From: Acidimicrobiales bacterium
GTDB taxonomy: Bacteria; Actinomycetota; Acidimicrobiia; Acidimicrobiales; SZUA-35
Reading direction: 5' to 3'
Length of the DNA stretch: 64,000 nucleotides
Assembly (NCBI GenBank): GCA_041394265.1
Contig: JAWKIO010000005.1
Location: forward strand, 2,480,001-2,544,000
The position numbers and the translations under genes were made by a program. Below are positions 8,084 to 17,024 of the stretch, in pieces (position 1 is the stretch's first letter; every line of letters begins with the position of its first letter). The notes below the pieces were generated by a model. That model saw only the letters and a list, made by a program, of their open reading frames with translations. It was not told the DNA's origin and did not search any database.

Positions 8084-9528
8084 CGGGTGCGAGGGGATCG
8101 GCCACGGCAGCTGATCTGGAGCCGAGCGAGGGCCGAGACTAGCTCGCTGCCGAGGAGCCTCGCATCTGCAACGGCGTTCGGGTCGTAGTGAACGCCGAGG
8201 GCGGCGTCGTCGCAGAACGTGAGCATCGTGATGTTGCACGCCGTGCCGGCGACGGGCCCGAGGGGTGAGATCCACCGGACCGGCACCCCGGCCAACCACA
8301 TCGGCATCGGTGGGCCCGGGAGGTTGCTGGTGGCGATGTCGATGCGACGTGCCTGGTCGATGGCTGCGGCGGCAGCGACCATCGGCGGGACGAACCCGGC
8401 GATCCGGCTCGCGGCATCGAGTCCGCCCTGATGTCGATCGATCGCCGCTCGTCGCTCAGCGACCTGTTGCTGCACGGCACGGAGTCGCTCGTCGGTTGAC
8501 GCACCGGCGCCCGGGACGACGACGGCCGAGGGAATCACCGCGTTGTGAGCGTCGGGATCATCCTCGGTTCTGGTGCTCACGACCACGCTGGTGACGACGT
8601 GAGGAAGCTCCTCGCCGAGCGTCCGGTGGTAGCCGATGGCGGCCTCGGCGCACGCCGTCACGAACAGGTCATTGATGCTGCAGTCGCGGGCCGCCGCTTG
8701 TGTTCGGAGTTCGTCGAGCGGTGCGGTCAGGTGCAGTGAACGGCGGTTGCGCGAGCGCCGTTGCCACGCCGTGGATGCAGAGGCGGTCGTGTTTGCCCCG
8801 CCGACCAGCTGGGTTGCTGCGCCGAGCTCGTCGACGAGTTGGCGGGCTCGATCGGGTGAGCCCGCAGCACCGAGACCCTCGACGGCCAAGCCGAGGAGGC
8901 GTTCGACTCGCGAGCGGATCGCATCGGTGACGGCGTCCTTCGCCGAACTCGTGCCGCTGCCTGCGGCCCGCATCGCGGCATCGAGATCGACGGGCGGCCG
9001 TGGCGGGGCGTCGTCGGAGAAGTCGAACAGGTTCGCACCGAGGCGCAACATGCCCTGGCCGTCGGCGATGGCGTGGTCGGCCTTGATCACCAGTGCGGAG
9101 CGTCCGCGCCCGGCCCCGGTCAGGAGGGTCATCGACCAGGGAGGACGGGACCGATCGAACGGGTCGTCGATGAGACGGGTCGCCGCCGCCGTCACCTCGT
9201 CGATGCCCGCCCGGGCAGGGAGGCGGAGGATGCGGACGTGGTGCTCGAGGTCGAAGTCGGGGTCGGGCTCCCACTCCAGATCGGCCAGCGGGAGCGGAGG
9301 ACTGGCGACGCGATGGTGGAGCGACTCGACGGCAAGGACGCTGTGGGCCATCGAGCGAACGAAGCGCTCGGTGTCGGGAGTTCCATCGAGCATCACGATC
9401 GACCCCATGGTCGACGCGAGCATCGGATGCTGTCCGAGCCGCCACATCAGGGCTTCGGCATCGTTGAGTCGTCGTCGCACCCGTCCCCCGTCTCTGCAGG
9501 TGGCCGACCTTCGGGTAAGATCACTCAT
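8080..9528 (-). CDS. WS/DGAT-type wax ester synthase/diacylglycerol acyltransferase
   Basis: This 482-aa protein begins with RRRLNDAEALMWRLG, typical of the actinobacterial WS/DGAT family that joins acyl-CoA to fatty alcohols or diacylglycerol for storage lipid. The catalytic motif HHxxxDG appears as DHAIADG: the second His, Asp and Gly are kept but the first His is Asp. The C-terminal half has the family's NLPGPPMPMWLAG-like region. The ATG at 9528 has GAGGTGG upstream and is preferred to 9555. It is first in the operon with the S9 peptidase and rsgA, and divergent from the ferredoxin gene. Confidence 0.9.
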   Translation of the reverse strand: MSDLTRRSATCRDGGRVRRRLNDAEALMWRLGQHPMLASTMGSIVMLDGTPDTERFVRSMAHSVLAVESLHHRVASPPLPLADLEWEPDPDFDLEHHVRILRLPARAGIDEVTAAATRLIDDPFDRSRPPWSMTLLTGAGRGRSALVIKADHAIADGQGMLRLGANLFDFSDDAPPRPPVDLDAAMRAAGSGTSSAKDAVTDAIRSRVERLLGLAVEGLGAAGSPDRARQLVDELGAATQLVGGANTTASASTAWQRRSRNRRSLHLTAPLDELRTQAAARDCSINDLFVTACAEAAIGYHRTLGEELPHVVTSVVVSTRTEDDPDAHNAVIPSAVVVPGAGASTDERLRAVQQQVAERRAAIDRHQGGLDAASRIAGFVPPMVAAAAAIDQARRIDIATSNLPGPPMPMWLAGVPVRWISPLGPVAGTACNITMLTFCDDAALGVHYDPNAVADARLLGSELVSALARLQISCRGRSPRTR

Positions 9529-9608
9529 CGGTGCCACCTCGGCGCCGATACCCAAGGTAGAGCGATCCGTTGGAGGTCGTTCGCCGAGATCGAAGAAGAA
9601 GGTGTCAA

Positions 9609-9875
9609 ATGGTCAAGGTCTGGATCGACCAGGATCTCTGTACTGGCGATGGTCTGTGCGCCGAGATCGCCCCCGATGTGTTTTTCGGAATGGACGACGG
9701 CCTTTACTACGTGAAGGAATCGGCCTCGAACTTCGGGACCGAGAAGCTGTTCGACGGCACCAACAACCCCGCTGGTGCCGAGGGCATGGCCCGTGTGGCC
9801 GACGGTGGCCTCGACAGCGTGATCGAAGCCGCTGAAGAGTGCCCGGGCGAGTGCATCTTCATCGACGTCGACTGA
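9609..9875 (+). CDS. Small ferredoxin ([3Fe-4S]/[4Fe-4S] type)
   Basis: This 88-aa acidic ferredoxin is of the type that commonly donates electrons to cytochrome P450 in actinobacteria. Cluster ligands are CTGDGLC (C-x5-C with Asp at the middle Cys position) and the distal CPGEC, so a [3Fe-4S] or Asp-ligated [4Fe-4S] cluster is expected. An insert of about 25 residues (SASNFGTEKLFDGTNN...) between the halves is longer than in the smallest members. The ATG at 9609 follows GAAGAAGG. No P450 or reductase is adjacent. Confidence 0.9.
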   Translation: MVKVWIDQDLCTGDGLCAEIAPDVFFGMDDGLYYVKESASNFGTEKLFDGTNNPAGAEGMARVADGGLDSVIEAAEECPGECIFIDVD

Positions 9876-9951
9876 CGTCACCGCCACTGCACCACTGACG
9901 CCATCGCAGCGCTGACCTCACAGCAGCACTGACGTCACCGCAGGTCTGACT

Positions 9952-9979
9952 CCGACCCCGGCGGCATCGCCGGGGTCGG
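9952..9979 (+). terminator. Perfect 12-bp stem hairpin after the ferredoxin gene
   Basis: CCGACCCCGGCG, a GCAT loop and CGCCGGGGTCGG form a perfect 12-bp stem, 76 bp after the ferredoxin stop. No U-tract follows, as is common for high-GC actinobacterial terminators. The 208-bp gap (9876-10083) otherwise holds only short imperfect repeats of ACTGACGTCACCGC. Confidence 0.7.
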
Positions 9980-10083
9980 TGCGCGTCCAGGGGCCGGTTC
10001 GAGCTCGGCCCTCCGGCCCATGCGACCCACGCCCGTATGGGCCGAACGGCTCATGACCGGCTCCGAACGGCCGATGGACTCCG

Positions 10084-11043
10084 GTGAGAGCGATTCGGCT
10101 GGTGCTCGGTATGGCGTTGCTCGCCATGGTGGTCGCGGTGTGGCAGCGGCGCGACCCGATCATCGAGGCCTACACCGAGGAACGCGCGCCGGTGCAGTTC
10201 GAGTTCGATGGTCTCGACTTCGAGGTCTCACAGCAGGTGGACCTCGGGAGTTCGCCGCTGATCGTGCCAGCGGCACCCGACACCAAGAACGTGGTGCTCC
10301 CGACCCTGCTCGCGGCGGATTCGATCGCCGAAGCGACGCTGCCCAGTGGTTCGGTCGAGCTGTCCGGCGTCGTCACCGACGCACTCGGGCCGGTTCCCTT
10401 CGCCATCGTCCGGGTCGAGCATCATGCCGCCGGCTCCTCCGATGGGGCGCCGGTCGTCGCAACGCTCGACATCACCTGCGACGACGTCGGTCGCTGGCAA
10501 CTGACCGGTGTCGGTGGTGGTCGCTGGCGAATCCGAGCCTTCGTCCCCGAGCAACTGGCGTCGGTGGCGCCAACGGTGCGTTTCGTCGCTGCCGACGAGA
10601 AGGCCGTCGTCGATCTGGCGGTGAGCGGGCCGGCACCCGGACTCGTGGTCGCCGCAAGTGCGCCGGCATCACGCGAGCTCGGACAAGCGGCAACGATCGG
10701 CGTGACCGTCGGTCGGCGACGAGTCGACGCCGACGGAATCGTCGTGGTCGATCCAGTGCCGGGGGTGCTCGTCGAGATGGCGCTCGGTGAGGGTCCCGCA
10801 CGGGCAATCTCGGCGTTGACCGCCCCGACCGATGCCACCGGCATCGCTCGTTTCGGTGCGGTGTGCGAGACCGCCGGGTCGGCACCGGCTTCCTTCGTCG
10901 TGGCGCCGACGCTCGACGAGGTCACGCACTCGGCTGCGCTCCTCGAGTGTGTCGTGCCACCCCCGCCGCCCGACGACCTCGAGGATGGGCTCGCTGACGA
11001 TGGCTCGGGATCCGCCGACGGACGGGCGGGAATCGATGGGTGA
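10084..11043 (+). CDS. Membrane-anchored extracytoplasmic protein, function unknown
   Basis: This 319-aa protein starts at a GTG. Residues 3-19 (AIRLVLGMALLAMVVAV) form a signal anchor. The rest is predicted to be outside, with two stretches (about 95-190 and 195-280) that read like carboxypeptidase-regulatory/Ig-like beta-sandwich domains (VELSGVVTDALGPVPFAIVRVE; GVLVEMALGEGP... TDATGIARFG). It ends in an acidic Pro/Gly/Asp tail. The stop overlaps the ATG of the penicillin-binding protein gene by 8 bp, so a role in the cell envelope is likely from context. No specific function is recognised. Confidence 0.75.
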   Translation: MRAIRLVLGMALLAMVVAVWQRRDPIIEAYTEERAPVQFEFDGLDFEVSQQVDLGSSPLIVPAAPDTKNVVLPTLLAADSIAEATLPSGSVELSGVVTDALGPVPFAIVRVEHHAAGSSDGAPVVATLDITCDDVGRWQLTGVGGGRWRIRAFVPEQLASVAPTVRFVAADEKAVVDLAVSGPAPGLVVAASAPASRELGQAATIGVTVGRRRVDADGIVVVDPVPGVLVEMALGEGPARAISALTAPTDATGIARFGAVCETAGSAPASFVVAPTLDEVTHSAALLECVVPPPPPDDLEDGLADDGSGSADGRAGIDG

Positions 11044-13249
11044 ATCGAGCCGACTCGTTCGAGTGATCACCGGGCTGCTCCGCCTCACGGTGGCGGTGGT
11101 ACTCACCATCGTCATCGTGCCTCCGGTGGCTGCCGCCGTCGGGATCACCGTCCTGCTCAAGGCACCTTTGCCCGGCGAGCTCCCAGATGAACGCCCCACC
11201 TTCGAGGCCGTGCCGTCTCGGGCGTACGATCGCGACGGCAACGAGATCGCGGTGTTCCGTGGCTTCGATCGAACGGTCGAGATCGAGCCGTCGGACGTAC
11301 CACAAGTCCTGATCGACGCCGTCGTGGCCATCGAGGATCAGCGCTTCTACCAGCACAACGGTGTCGATTTCGAGGGCATCGCCCGAGCGGCACGCACGAA
11401 CGTCGAAGTCGGCGGGGTCGCGCAGGGCGGCTCGACCATCACGCAGCAGTACGTCAAGAACACCTATCTCTCGGGCGAGCAGACCTTCGAACGCAAGGCT
11501 CGCGAAGCGCTGCTGGCGGTCGAGCTCGAACAGCAGATGACCAAGGACGAGATCATGTTCGCCTACCTCGAGACGTCGTACTACGGCGCCGGAGCGTACG
11601 GCATCGGTGCCGCGGCGGAGGTGTACTTCGCAAAGCCGGTCGACGAACTCGATCTTTCGGAGGCCGCCACCCTGGCCGGTGTCCTGCAATCCCCGACCCG
11701 CCTGTCGCCACGCGAAGACATCGAGGCGGCCGACGAGCGTCGCCGGCTGGTGCTGCAGGCGATGCTCGACCTCGACATGATCACCGTCGATCAGTACGAG
11801 CGCCAGGCCCGGCGTACCCTGTGGAGCGCCACCGATCCCACGCCCCCGAGCGGTCCGGTCACCGTGGTCGCCGCACCCCCGGCGAAGGGAGCGAGCAGCT
11901 ACCCCTTCTTCGTCGACTGGGTCGAGGCCGAACTCCTCGATCGGCTCGGTCCGGACGCCCTCTACCGGGGCGGGCTCAGCATCTACACCACGATCGACCC
12001 GACGCTGCAGGCGGAGGGCGAGGCAGCCGTCGCCGCCCGGCTGGCCAACACCGAGTCCCCGATCGACATGTCGATGGTCTCGCTTGATCCTCGAACCGGC
12101 GAAGTGCTGGTGATGGTGGGCGGTCGAGACTACGCCGCGAGCCAGGTCAACCTGGCCACCGGGGGAAGCACCGGCTTCCAGCCCGGCAGCTCGTTCAAGC
12201 CGATCGTGCTGGCCGAGGCGTTCCGTCAGGGCATCCCCACCGATGCCCTACGCCCCGCCCCGGGAACGTGGGTCGTGCCCGGCTGCACCGGCAGCAAGTG
12301 CGCCATCACCAACTACGACGGCGCCGATCGAGGCGAGATCACCCTGCGAGACGCCACCATCTCGTCGGTCAATACGGTCTACGCCATGCTGATCGACGAG
12401 GTCTCGATCGCGGCGACTGCGGAACTTGCCAGTGACCTCGGTCTGTCCCGCATCGACCCCGCCGGTGACTACGGCCCGAGCCTGGCGCTCGGGTCGGCGG
12501 AGACCTCGCCGCTCGAGATGGCGTCGGCGTACGGCACCTTCGCCGATCGCGGGATCCGCTACGAACCCATCGGCATCCTTCGTGTGCTCGATGCCGACGG
12601 CCAGGTGCTGATCGACCAACAGAACCGACCGGGGATCCGTGTGCTCGACGCCAACGTTGCCGACTCGGTGTCCGATGTGCTCCAGGCTGTCGTCACGGAT
12701 GGCACGGGCAAGGCAGCCGCCCTGCGGGACCGACCGGTCGCCGGCAAGACCGGAACGACACAGTCGTACTGGGCCGCCTGGTTCGTCGGCTACACCCCGT
12801 CGCTGTCGACGGCAGTGTGGATGGGACATACCGACGGGTTGGCGTCGCTCACGAATGTGAACGGCGTCGCCCGGGTCACGGGCGGCAGTCACCCGGCGAT
12901 CGCCTTCGCCGACTTCATGAACGCAGCGCTGGCCGGCAGCCCGGTCGAGAGCTTCGTCGTTCCCCGCCCGATCACCGCACCCGCTTCTGACACCTACCGC
13001 CCTTTGGTCGAGCGGACCGTCGTCGCCGATCGCGACCAGCCGGCCGTCGTCGGCCCGGATTGCAGCGGGCCGTGTGAGCGCTCGCTGGTCCCGATCCCCG
13101 ACATCGATGCCCCGCCACCGACGACGGCCCCGCCCCCCACGACCTCGTCCACCGTCGTGCCGACGACACCCGGCGCAACGTCTCCGACCTCCACACCGTC
13201 GACGTCCACCACGACGGCCTCGCCTGATGCACAAGGAAGCAACGGATGA
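11036..13249 (+). CDS. Bifunctional (class A) penicillin-binding protein
   Basis: This 737-aa peptidoglycan synthase polymerises glycan and cross-links peptides outside the membrane. Residues about 8-40 are the membrane anchor. The GT51 glycosyltransferase domain covers about 60-250, with the catalytic-Glu motif VAIEDQRFYQHNGVD and the second motif GGSTITQQYVKN. The transpeptidase domain covers about 340-640, with SxxK (GSSFKP, about residue 385), SxN (SSVNTVY) and KTGTT (about 570). A Pro/Thr-rich tail follows. The ATG at 11036 is chosen because it gives a basic stretch before the membrane segment and overlaps the preceding stop. It is the middle gene of a three-gene operon. Confidence 0.93.
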   Translation: MGESSRLVRVITGLLRLTVAVVLTIVIVPPVAAAVGITVLLKAPLPGELPDERPTFEAVPSRAYDRDGNEIAVFRGFDRTVEIEPSDVPQVLIDAVVAIEDQRFYQHNGVDFEGIARAARTNVEVGGVAQGGSTITQQYVKNTYLSGEQTFERKAREALLAVELEQQMTKDEIMFAYLETSYYGAGAYGIGAAAEVYFAKPVDELDLSEAATLAGVLQSPTRLSPREDIEAADERRRLVLQAMLDLDMITVDQYERQARRTLWSATDPTPPSGPVTVVAAPPAKGASSYPFFVDWVEAELLDRLGPDALYRGGLSIYTTIDPTLQAEGEAAVAARLANTESPIDMSMVSLDPRTGEVLVMVGGRDYAASQVNLATGGSTGFQPGSSFKPIVLAEAFRQGIPTDALRPAPGTWVVPGCTGSKCAITNYDGADRGEITLRDATISSVNTVYAMLIDEVSIAATAELASDLGLSRIDPAGDYGPSLALGSAETSPLEMASAYGTFADRGIRYEPIGILRVLDADGQVLIDQQNRPGIRVLDANVADSVSDVLQAVVTDGTGKAAALRDRPVAGKTGTTQSYWAAWFVGYTPSLSTAVWMGHTDGLASLTNVNGVARVTGGSHPAIAFADFMNAALAGSPVESFVVPRPITAPASDTYRPLVERTVVADRDQPAVVGPDCSGPCERSLVPIPDIDAPPPTTAPPPTTSSTVVPTTPGATSPTSTPSTSTTTASPDAQGSNG

Positions 13250-14421
13250 CCTCGTCACCCAGCACCAAGCAAGCGAAGCGCCGCCAGGTCTCCGACCGGG
13301 CCGCCCGTACCACCTCGGTCGACCGGCCGGCGCCGTCGACCCGCAAGGCGCCGATCTCGTCGCCCGATCGTTGGTCGTTCCTCGGCCGCCAAGGTCGCAC
13401 GGCCGCTGGTGGCGTGGCGCCGATGCTCCGGCCCCCGAACCGATGGCAGCAGTGGCGCCTCCGGCGAACCTGGGCACCCCGTGGGTTCGTGCCGATGAGT
13501 CCCGGACGGGAGAAGCGACGCCACCGGATCCTGCCGCGGACCGTGATCGGCACCTCGACCATGTTGTTGTCGTTTGCTGTCGGCGTCGGAGCTTCTGGCG
13601 CGGCGTTCTATGCGTACTACGACAACCGGCTCGCCGAGAACGAACGCCAGATCACGAGTTTCGTCGAGGGGTTCGACGAGCAGTTCAGCGATGCCACCGG
13701 CGCACTCGAGGAGGCGCGTTCGTCGTCGATCGAGGACATCCGGGGCGAGCTCGGCGCACTGTCGGAGTTCGCCTCCGACGCCCGCGGCGTGATCGAGTTG
13801 CCGGCGCTGGTCGGGCCTTCGGTCTGGACCGTCGAGACACTCGACGACGCCGGCGCCACGACCACCGGTTCGGCGTTCGCCGTGACCGGACACAACGGCG
13901 GCACGGCGCTCGTGACGAGCCTCAGCGTGGTGCGCGCCTCGACGGTTGCTCCGTCCCCGACGATCACGCTCGTGAAGGGGGATGAGCGAGTGACGGCCAC
14001 GCTGTGGGCGTGGGACGAAGCCCACGACCTCGCGCTCCTCGTCACGACCCAGCCCATCGAACCCTTGACGCTCGCCGATCCGGCAACTCAGGTGGCCGCG
14101 CTCGGCGGACGGGTCTTCGCCGTGAGCGGCATCGGTGGCCAGGGTGCGACCGCCACGCCGGGCGTCCTGGTCGATCGATCGGCACAGGGACTCCAGCACA
14201 CGGCGCCGCTCGGCACGTTCTTCGTCGGCGGTCCGCTGGTCGACGGCGAGGGTCGGGTGCTCGGAATGGCCTCGATGACCTATCAGCCGCTCGGGATCTC
14301 GGGAGGCGCCGTCGCCCAGAGCCCTGATGTCGCCGCGATGTGTTCGACCCTGTTGACCTGTGACGACACCACCGCCGGTCGAGCACCCACCGTCACCAAG
14401 GGCAGCGAGACCGAGGGCTGA
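13246..14421 (+). CDS. Membrane-anchored trypsin-fold protein lacking catalytic residues
   Basis: This 391-aa protein overlaps the PBP stop by 4 bp (ATGA). It has a basic N-terminal cytoplasmic region (about 1-100), one membrane segment (MLLSFAVGVGASGAAFYAYY), a short coiled coil, and a C-terminal HtrA/S1C-like beta-barrel (about 185-370). Compared with the family, the His motif (T-N-x-H-V-V) reads TSLSVV, so His is Ser. The Ser motif (GNSGGPL) reads FFVGGPL, so Ser is Val. Only Asp (DEAHDLALL) is kept. It is therefore a likely pseudoprotease, perhaps a binding or regulatory partner of the PBP. There is no PDZ domain. Confidence 0.8.
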   Translation: MTSSPSTKQAKRRQVSDRAARTTSVDRPAPSTRKAPISSPDRWSFLGRQGRTAAGGVAPMLRPPNRWQQWRLRRTWAPRGFVPMSPGREKRRHRILPRTVIGTSTMLLSFAVGVGASGAAFYAYYDNRLAENERQITSFVEGFDEQFSDATGALEEARSSSIEDIRGELGALSEFASDARGVIELPALVGPSVWTVETLDDAGATTTGSAFAVTGHNGGTALVTSLSVVRASTVAPSPTITLVKGDERVTATLWAWDEAHDLALLVTTQPIEPLTLADPATQVAALGGRVFAVSGIGGQGATATPGVLVDRSAQGLQHTAPLGTFFVGGPLVDGEGRVLGMASMTYQPLGISGGAVAQSPDVAAMCSTLLTCDDTTAGRAPTVTKGSETEG

Positions 14422-14458
14422 GCCGAGCCGAACCGGCGCGGCGGCCCGGACGCGTCAT

Positions 14459-14485
14459 CGCCGCCCGGAGGTGCTCCGGACGGCG
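14459..14485. terminator. Hairpin between convergent genes
   Basis: CGCCGCCCGGAG, a GTG loop and CTCCGGACGGCG form a 12-bp stem with one mismatch just after the trypsin-fold gene. It is likely part of the terminator region for the plus-strand envelope operon. Confidence 0.55.
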
Positions 14486-14519
14486 ATGCTCGACGCGAGC
14501 CCAAGGGAACTGGGCGTGC

Positions 14520-14545
14520 GGTTCGGGCTCGGGAGGGCCCGAACC
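14520..14545. terminator. Hairpin before the end of the minus-strand secreted-protein gene
   Basis: GGTTCGGGC and GCCCGAACC pair perfectly over 9 bp across an 8-nt loop, 10 bp from the stop codon of the gene on the opposite strand. It probably ends transcription in one or both directions. Confidence 0.6.
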
Positions 14546-14555
14546 TCTCGATGGT

Positions 14556-15212
14556 CTAGCGACCGTTGTCGTTCGTGGCGACGACGTCCCAGGTCATCGT
14601 GGACTGATCGGTGAGGTTGGCGGGGAGCATGCCGGCCTCGATCAGCGTGGCGACTCGCAGCTCCTCGTTCGGAGCGAGGGTCACGTCGCTGGTGAGCGGC
14701 TGGGTGGGCGTGCCGCTGGAGTCGACGACGAGCGGCTGCGCCGTCCAGTTCGCCGTGTTGTCGGTTGGGTAGCCGAGCGAGATCGTCGAGTCGAGCGGGG
14801 TGGCCGTCGAGCTGATGTAGACCTCGGCGTAGCGGTCGGCCCAGCCGCTTCCCTGCGAACCGCTCATCCGGAGATGCACGGCCAGCGGGATGTCACAGGT
14901 GTTCTGGATGCGGGCGACGTCGTTGTAGATCACTCGGTCACCCTGCATACCGATGACGCTGACGCGGTCTTCGAGGATGTCGACGCGGCTGTTGTTGACT
15001 GCGCTGCTGGCGAAGTCGACGCTGGCGCCGGCGGGATCGGAGTAGCTGCCGACATCGCTGCCGGCCTTGGTCACCAGGCAGGTGCTGACGATGTCGACAT
15101 CGGCAGCCATGTAGCTCTGGATCATCATCGAGGCGAACGCCGGGGTGGCGAACACGGTCATGGCGGTGGCGGCCATCGCCGTCCGCCGGGAGATACGTCC
15201 TTTGGTGGTCAT
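14556..15212 (-). CDS. Secreted protein of unknown function
   Basis: This 218-aa protein has an N-terminal signal sequence (GRISRRTAMAATAMTVFAT then PAFAS). The paired Arg would allow Tat export, but the rest of a Tat motif is weak. The mature part is rich in Ser/Thr/Asp/Val, reads like an all-beta domain, and has few Cys. No family is recognised. Its ATG overlaps the TGA of the upstream membrane-protein gene (ATGA), so the two are co-translated and probably work together at the cell surface. Confidence 0.7.
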   Translation of the reverse strand: MTTKGRISRRTAMAATAMTVFATPAFASMMIQSYMAADVDIVSTCLVTKAGSDVGSYSDPAGASVDFASSAVNNSRVDILEDRVSVIGMQGDRVIYNDVARIQNTCDIPLAVHLRMSGSQGSGWADRYAEVYISSTATPLDSTISLGYPTDNTANWTAQPLVVDSSGTPTQPLTSDVTLAPNEELRVATLIEAGMLPANLTDQSTMTWDVVATNDNGR

Positions 15213-15901
15213 CGTGGAATTCGCTTTCCTTGCTCAGTTGCTTGGGTTGGGGAGAGTGCGCGCTCGACTCGCGTCGGTCGAGCGGGCGATTCGGCCGGGG
15301 CCGACTGGTGACCTGTGGGTCGGAACCCCAGGTAGATCACGGTGGCGGCGACGACGCCGGCCATGGTTTGCGCGTAGATCCAGGTGTCGATCACGGGCGG
15401 GTTCATGAGATGGCGGATGTACTGGTAGGCGAGCAGCAGCCCGCTCATCAGCAGCGCGGTGGCCCGCCCGTCGACCACTTGGATGTTCTTGCGCCAGAAC
15501 GCGAGCGTGGCCATCGACCGCACCGTTCCGAGGAGCACGGTGGCGGCGGTCGAGTAGGTCGTGACTTTGATGAACTCCGTGAGTCCGCCCCGGAGCTCGA
15601 TGTAGGGCAGCACCTTGGCCCAGACCTTGATGCTCACGGCCACGCCGAGGTAGTTGGCGATCATCACCGACGCAACGATCTGCACGAGGAAGAAGAACAC
15701 GGCCGTACCCAGCATCGAGTACAGGAAGTCGGTGTAGTCGTCGTCGTCCCGCTGCAGCACGGCGATGCGTTCGGCGCGCTTCGCCTGCGCTTCGGCCTGG
15801 AGTTCGGCCTCGGTCTTGGTCAGGCGGTAGTGGACCGGGCGCGTGCGACGGGCAGGGACGGGCACAGCGCTGTGGCGTTGCTTCTCCTGGCTCGGTCGCA
15901 T
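15209..15901 (-). CDS. Multi-pass membrane protein of unknown function
   Basis: This 230-aa protein has a basic cytoplasmic N-terminus with a Glu/Ala/Lys-rich helix (about 25-55) and four hydrophobic segments (about 62-88, 108-130, 145-162, 172-192), ending in a basic tail. SipW-type signal peptidase residues are not seen. It is the first gene of a two-gene operon with the secreted protein. The 136-bp gap before it (15902-16037) is relatively AT-rich near 15935-15975 and probably holds the promoter. Function is unknown. Confidence 0.65.
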   Translation of the reverse strand: MRPSQEKQRHSAVPVPARRTRPVHYRLTKTEAELQAEAQAKRAERIAVLQRDDDDYTDFLYSMLGTAVFFFLVQIVASVMIANYLGVAVSIKVWAKVLPYIELRGGLTEFIKVTTYSTAATVLLGTVRSMATLAFWRKNIQVVDGRATALLMSGLLLAYQYIRHLMNPPVIDTWIYAQTMAGVVAATVIYLGFRPTGHQSAPAESPARPTRVERALSPTQATEQGKRIPR

Positions 15902-16037
15902 GCCACTGCCATCGGCACACCGGTGGCGGGGCTGATGAAACTCAAGCGGGATTCAAGTGAAATGAGTCGTTGGACCCATACTGATGCGCAGCAGCCTTCC
16001 GAGCGATCCTCGGTGCCGTCGCCGTGGCCGTCTCTGT

Positions 16038-17024
16038 TCAGTCGCCCTTGCCGAGGAACATGATGGCGGCCAGGCCGGCGATCGCCGTGCCGAGCTTGAC
16101 CGGTTCGACCTGCTTCAACGCCTCGGTCTTCTGGCTGAGCAGGCTGGAGCCGCGGCTCGACGGGTCGAGGTCTTCGCCCTCGTAGGTGGCATTGACCTCG
16201 GCGCCGATGATCACGGCGATGGCGCACAGCTGGAAGAAGATGATGAGGGCCGCGATCGAGCCGAGCACTCCGTAGCTGGGAGGCATGCCGCCGGCAGAGG
16301 AGACGTAGAAGGAGAACAGCCCGGCGAAGAGCATGAAGGCGATCGTGCCGGCGATGGCCCCGGGGTTCCACCACGGGGTCTTGTGATCGCGATCCGGGCT
16401 GTAGCGGTAGAGGAAGGTGAGCGCGCCGGCGAAGAGAGCGGCGAGGAGCGGGAACCGCAAGATGTTGAGGAGCAGCTTGGTCGGTCCCGACAGGCCGATC
16501 TCGCTCATCACGGCCGGTAGTGCGCCCAGGAGGAACACGAGCAGGGCAACGCCCACGATGCCGCCCAGTGTGAACAGGTAGGCGATGCCTCGTACCTTCC
16601 AGCCCTTGCGCCGTTCGATGGTGGCGTACGCCATGCTGATCGACAGCATCAGCTTCTGGACGGCGCCGGACGCGGCCCAAAGGGCGAGCACGATGCCCGA
16701 CACGAGGGCGAAGATCCCCCCGCCGCCCTTGGCGCTGTCGACGATGCCCTCGAGCTGGGAGCCGATCAGCTCGGCGGTGTCGGGGTCCATCCGCTCGGAC
16801 AGGCTCTTGATCTGGTCGGCGATCTGGTCGGGATCGGTGACGAGACCGTAGATCGTGACCAGGGCGATCAGTGTGGGCACCATGGCGAGCACGCCGTAGA
16901 AGGCGATGCCGGCACACATGATGACGACGTTGTGGGCCTTGATGCGCACCAGCAGGTGCTTGCCCATTTCGACCAGCGACGGGTTTGCCGGCGGGGCGGT
17001 CTCGGCAACGACGGCGGCGGTCAC
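16038..17024 (-). CDS. YihY/BrkB-family inner membrane protein
   Basis: This 328-aa protein has about six membrane segments and the family hallmarks near the N-terminus (HNVVIMCAGIAFYGVLAMVPTLIAL) and in the middle (SGAVQKLMLSISMAY, WWNPGAIAGTIAFMLF). Despite the old label RNase BN, the family consists of membrane proteins of unresolved, possibly transport-related, function. Translation starts at GTG, overlapping the TGA of the preceding 60-aa gene (GTGA). It is the last gene of its operon. Confidence 0.88.
   Translation of the reverse strand: MTAAVVAETAPPANPSLVEMGKHLLVRIKAHNVVIMCAGIAFYGVLAMVPTLIALVTIYGLVTDPDQIADQIKSLSERMDPDTAELIGSQLEGIVDSAKGGGGIFALVSGIVLALWAASGAVQKLMLSISMAYATIERRKGWKVRGIAYLFTLGGIVGVALLVFLLGALPAVMSEIGLSGPTKLLLNILRFPLLAALFAGALTFLYRYSPDRDHKTPWWNPGAIAGTIAFMLFAGLFSFYVSSAGGMPPSYGVLGSIAALIIFFQLCAIAVIIGAEVNATYEGEDLDPSSRGSSLLSQKTEALKQVEPVKLGTAIAGLAAIMFLGKGD

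Noticed and set aside
12248..13477. 409-aa open frame on the minus strand
   Set aside because: It is antisense to the penicillin-binding protein gene, whose motifs are clear, and its composition (Arg/Gly-rich, no domain) is that of a high-GC shadow.
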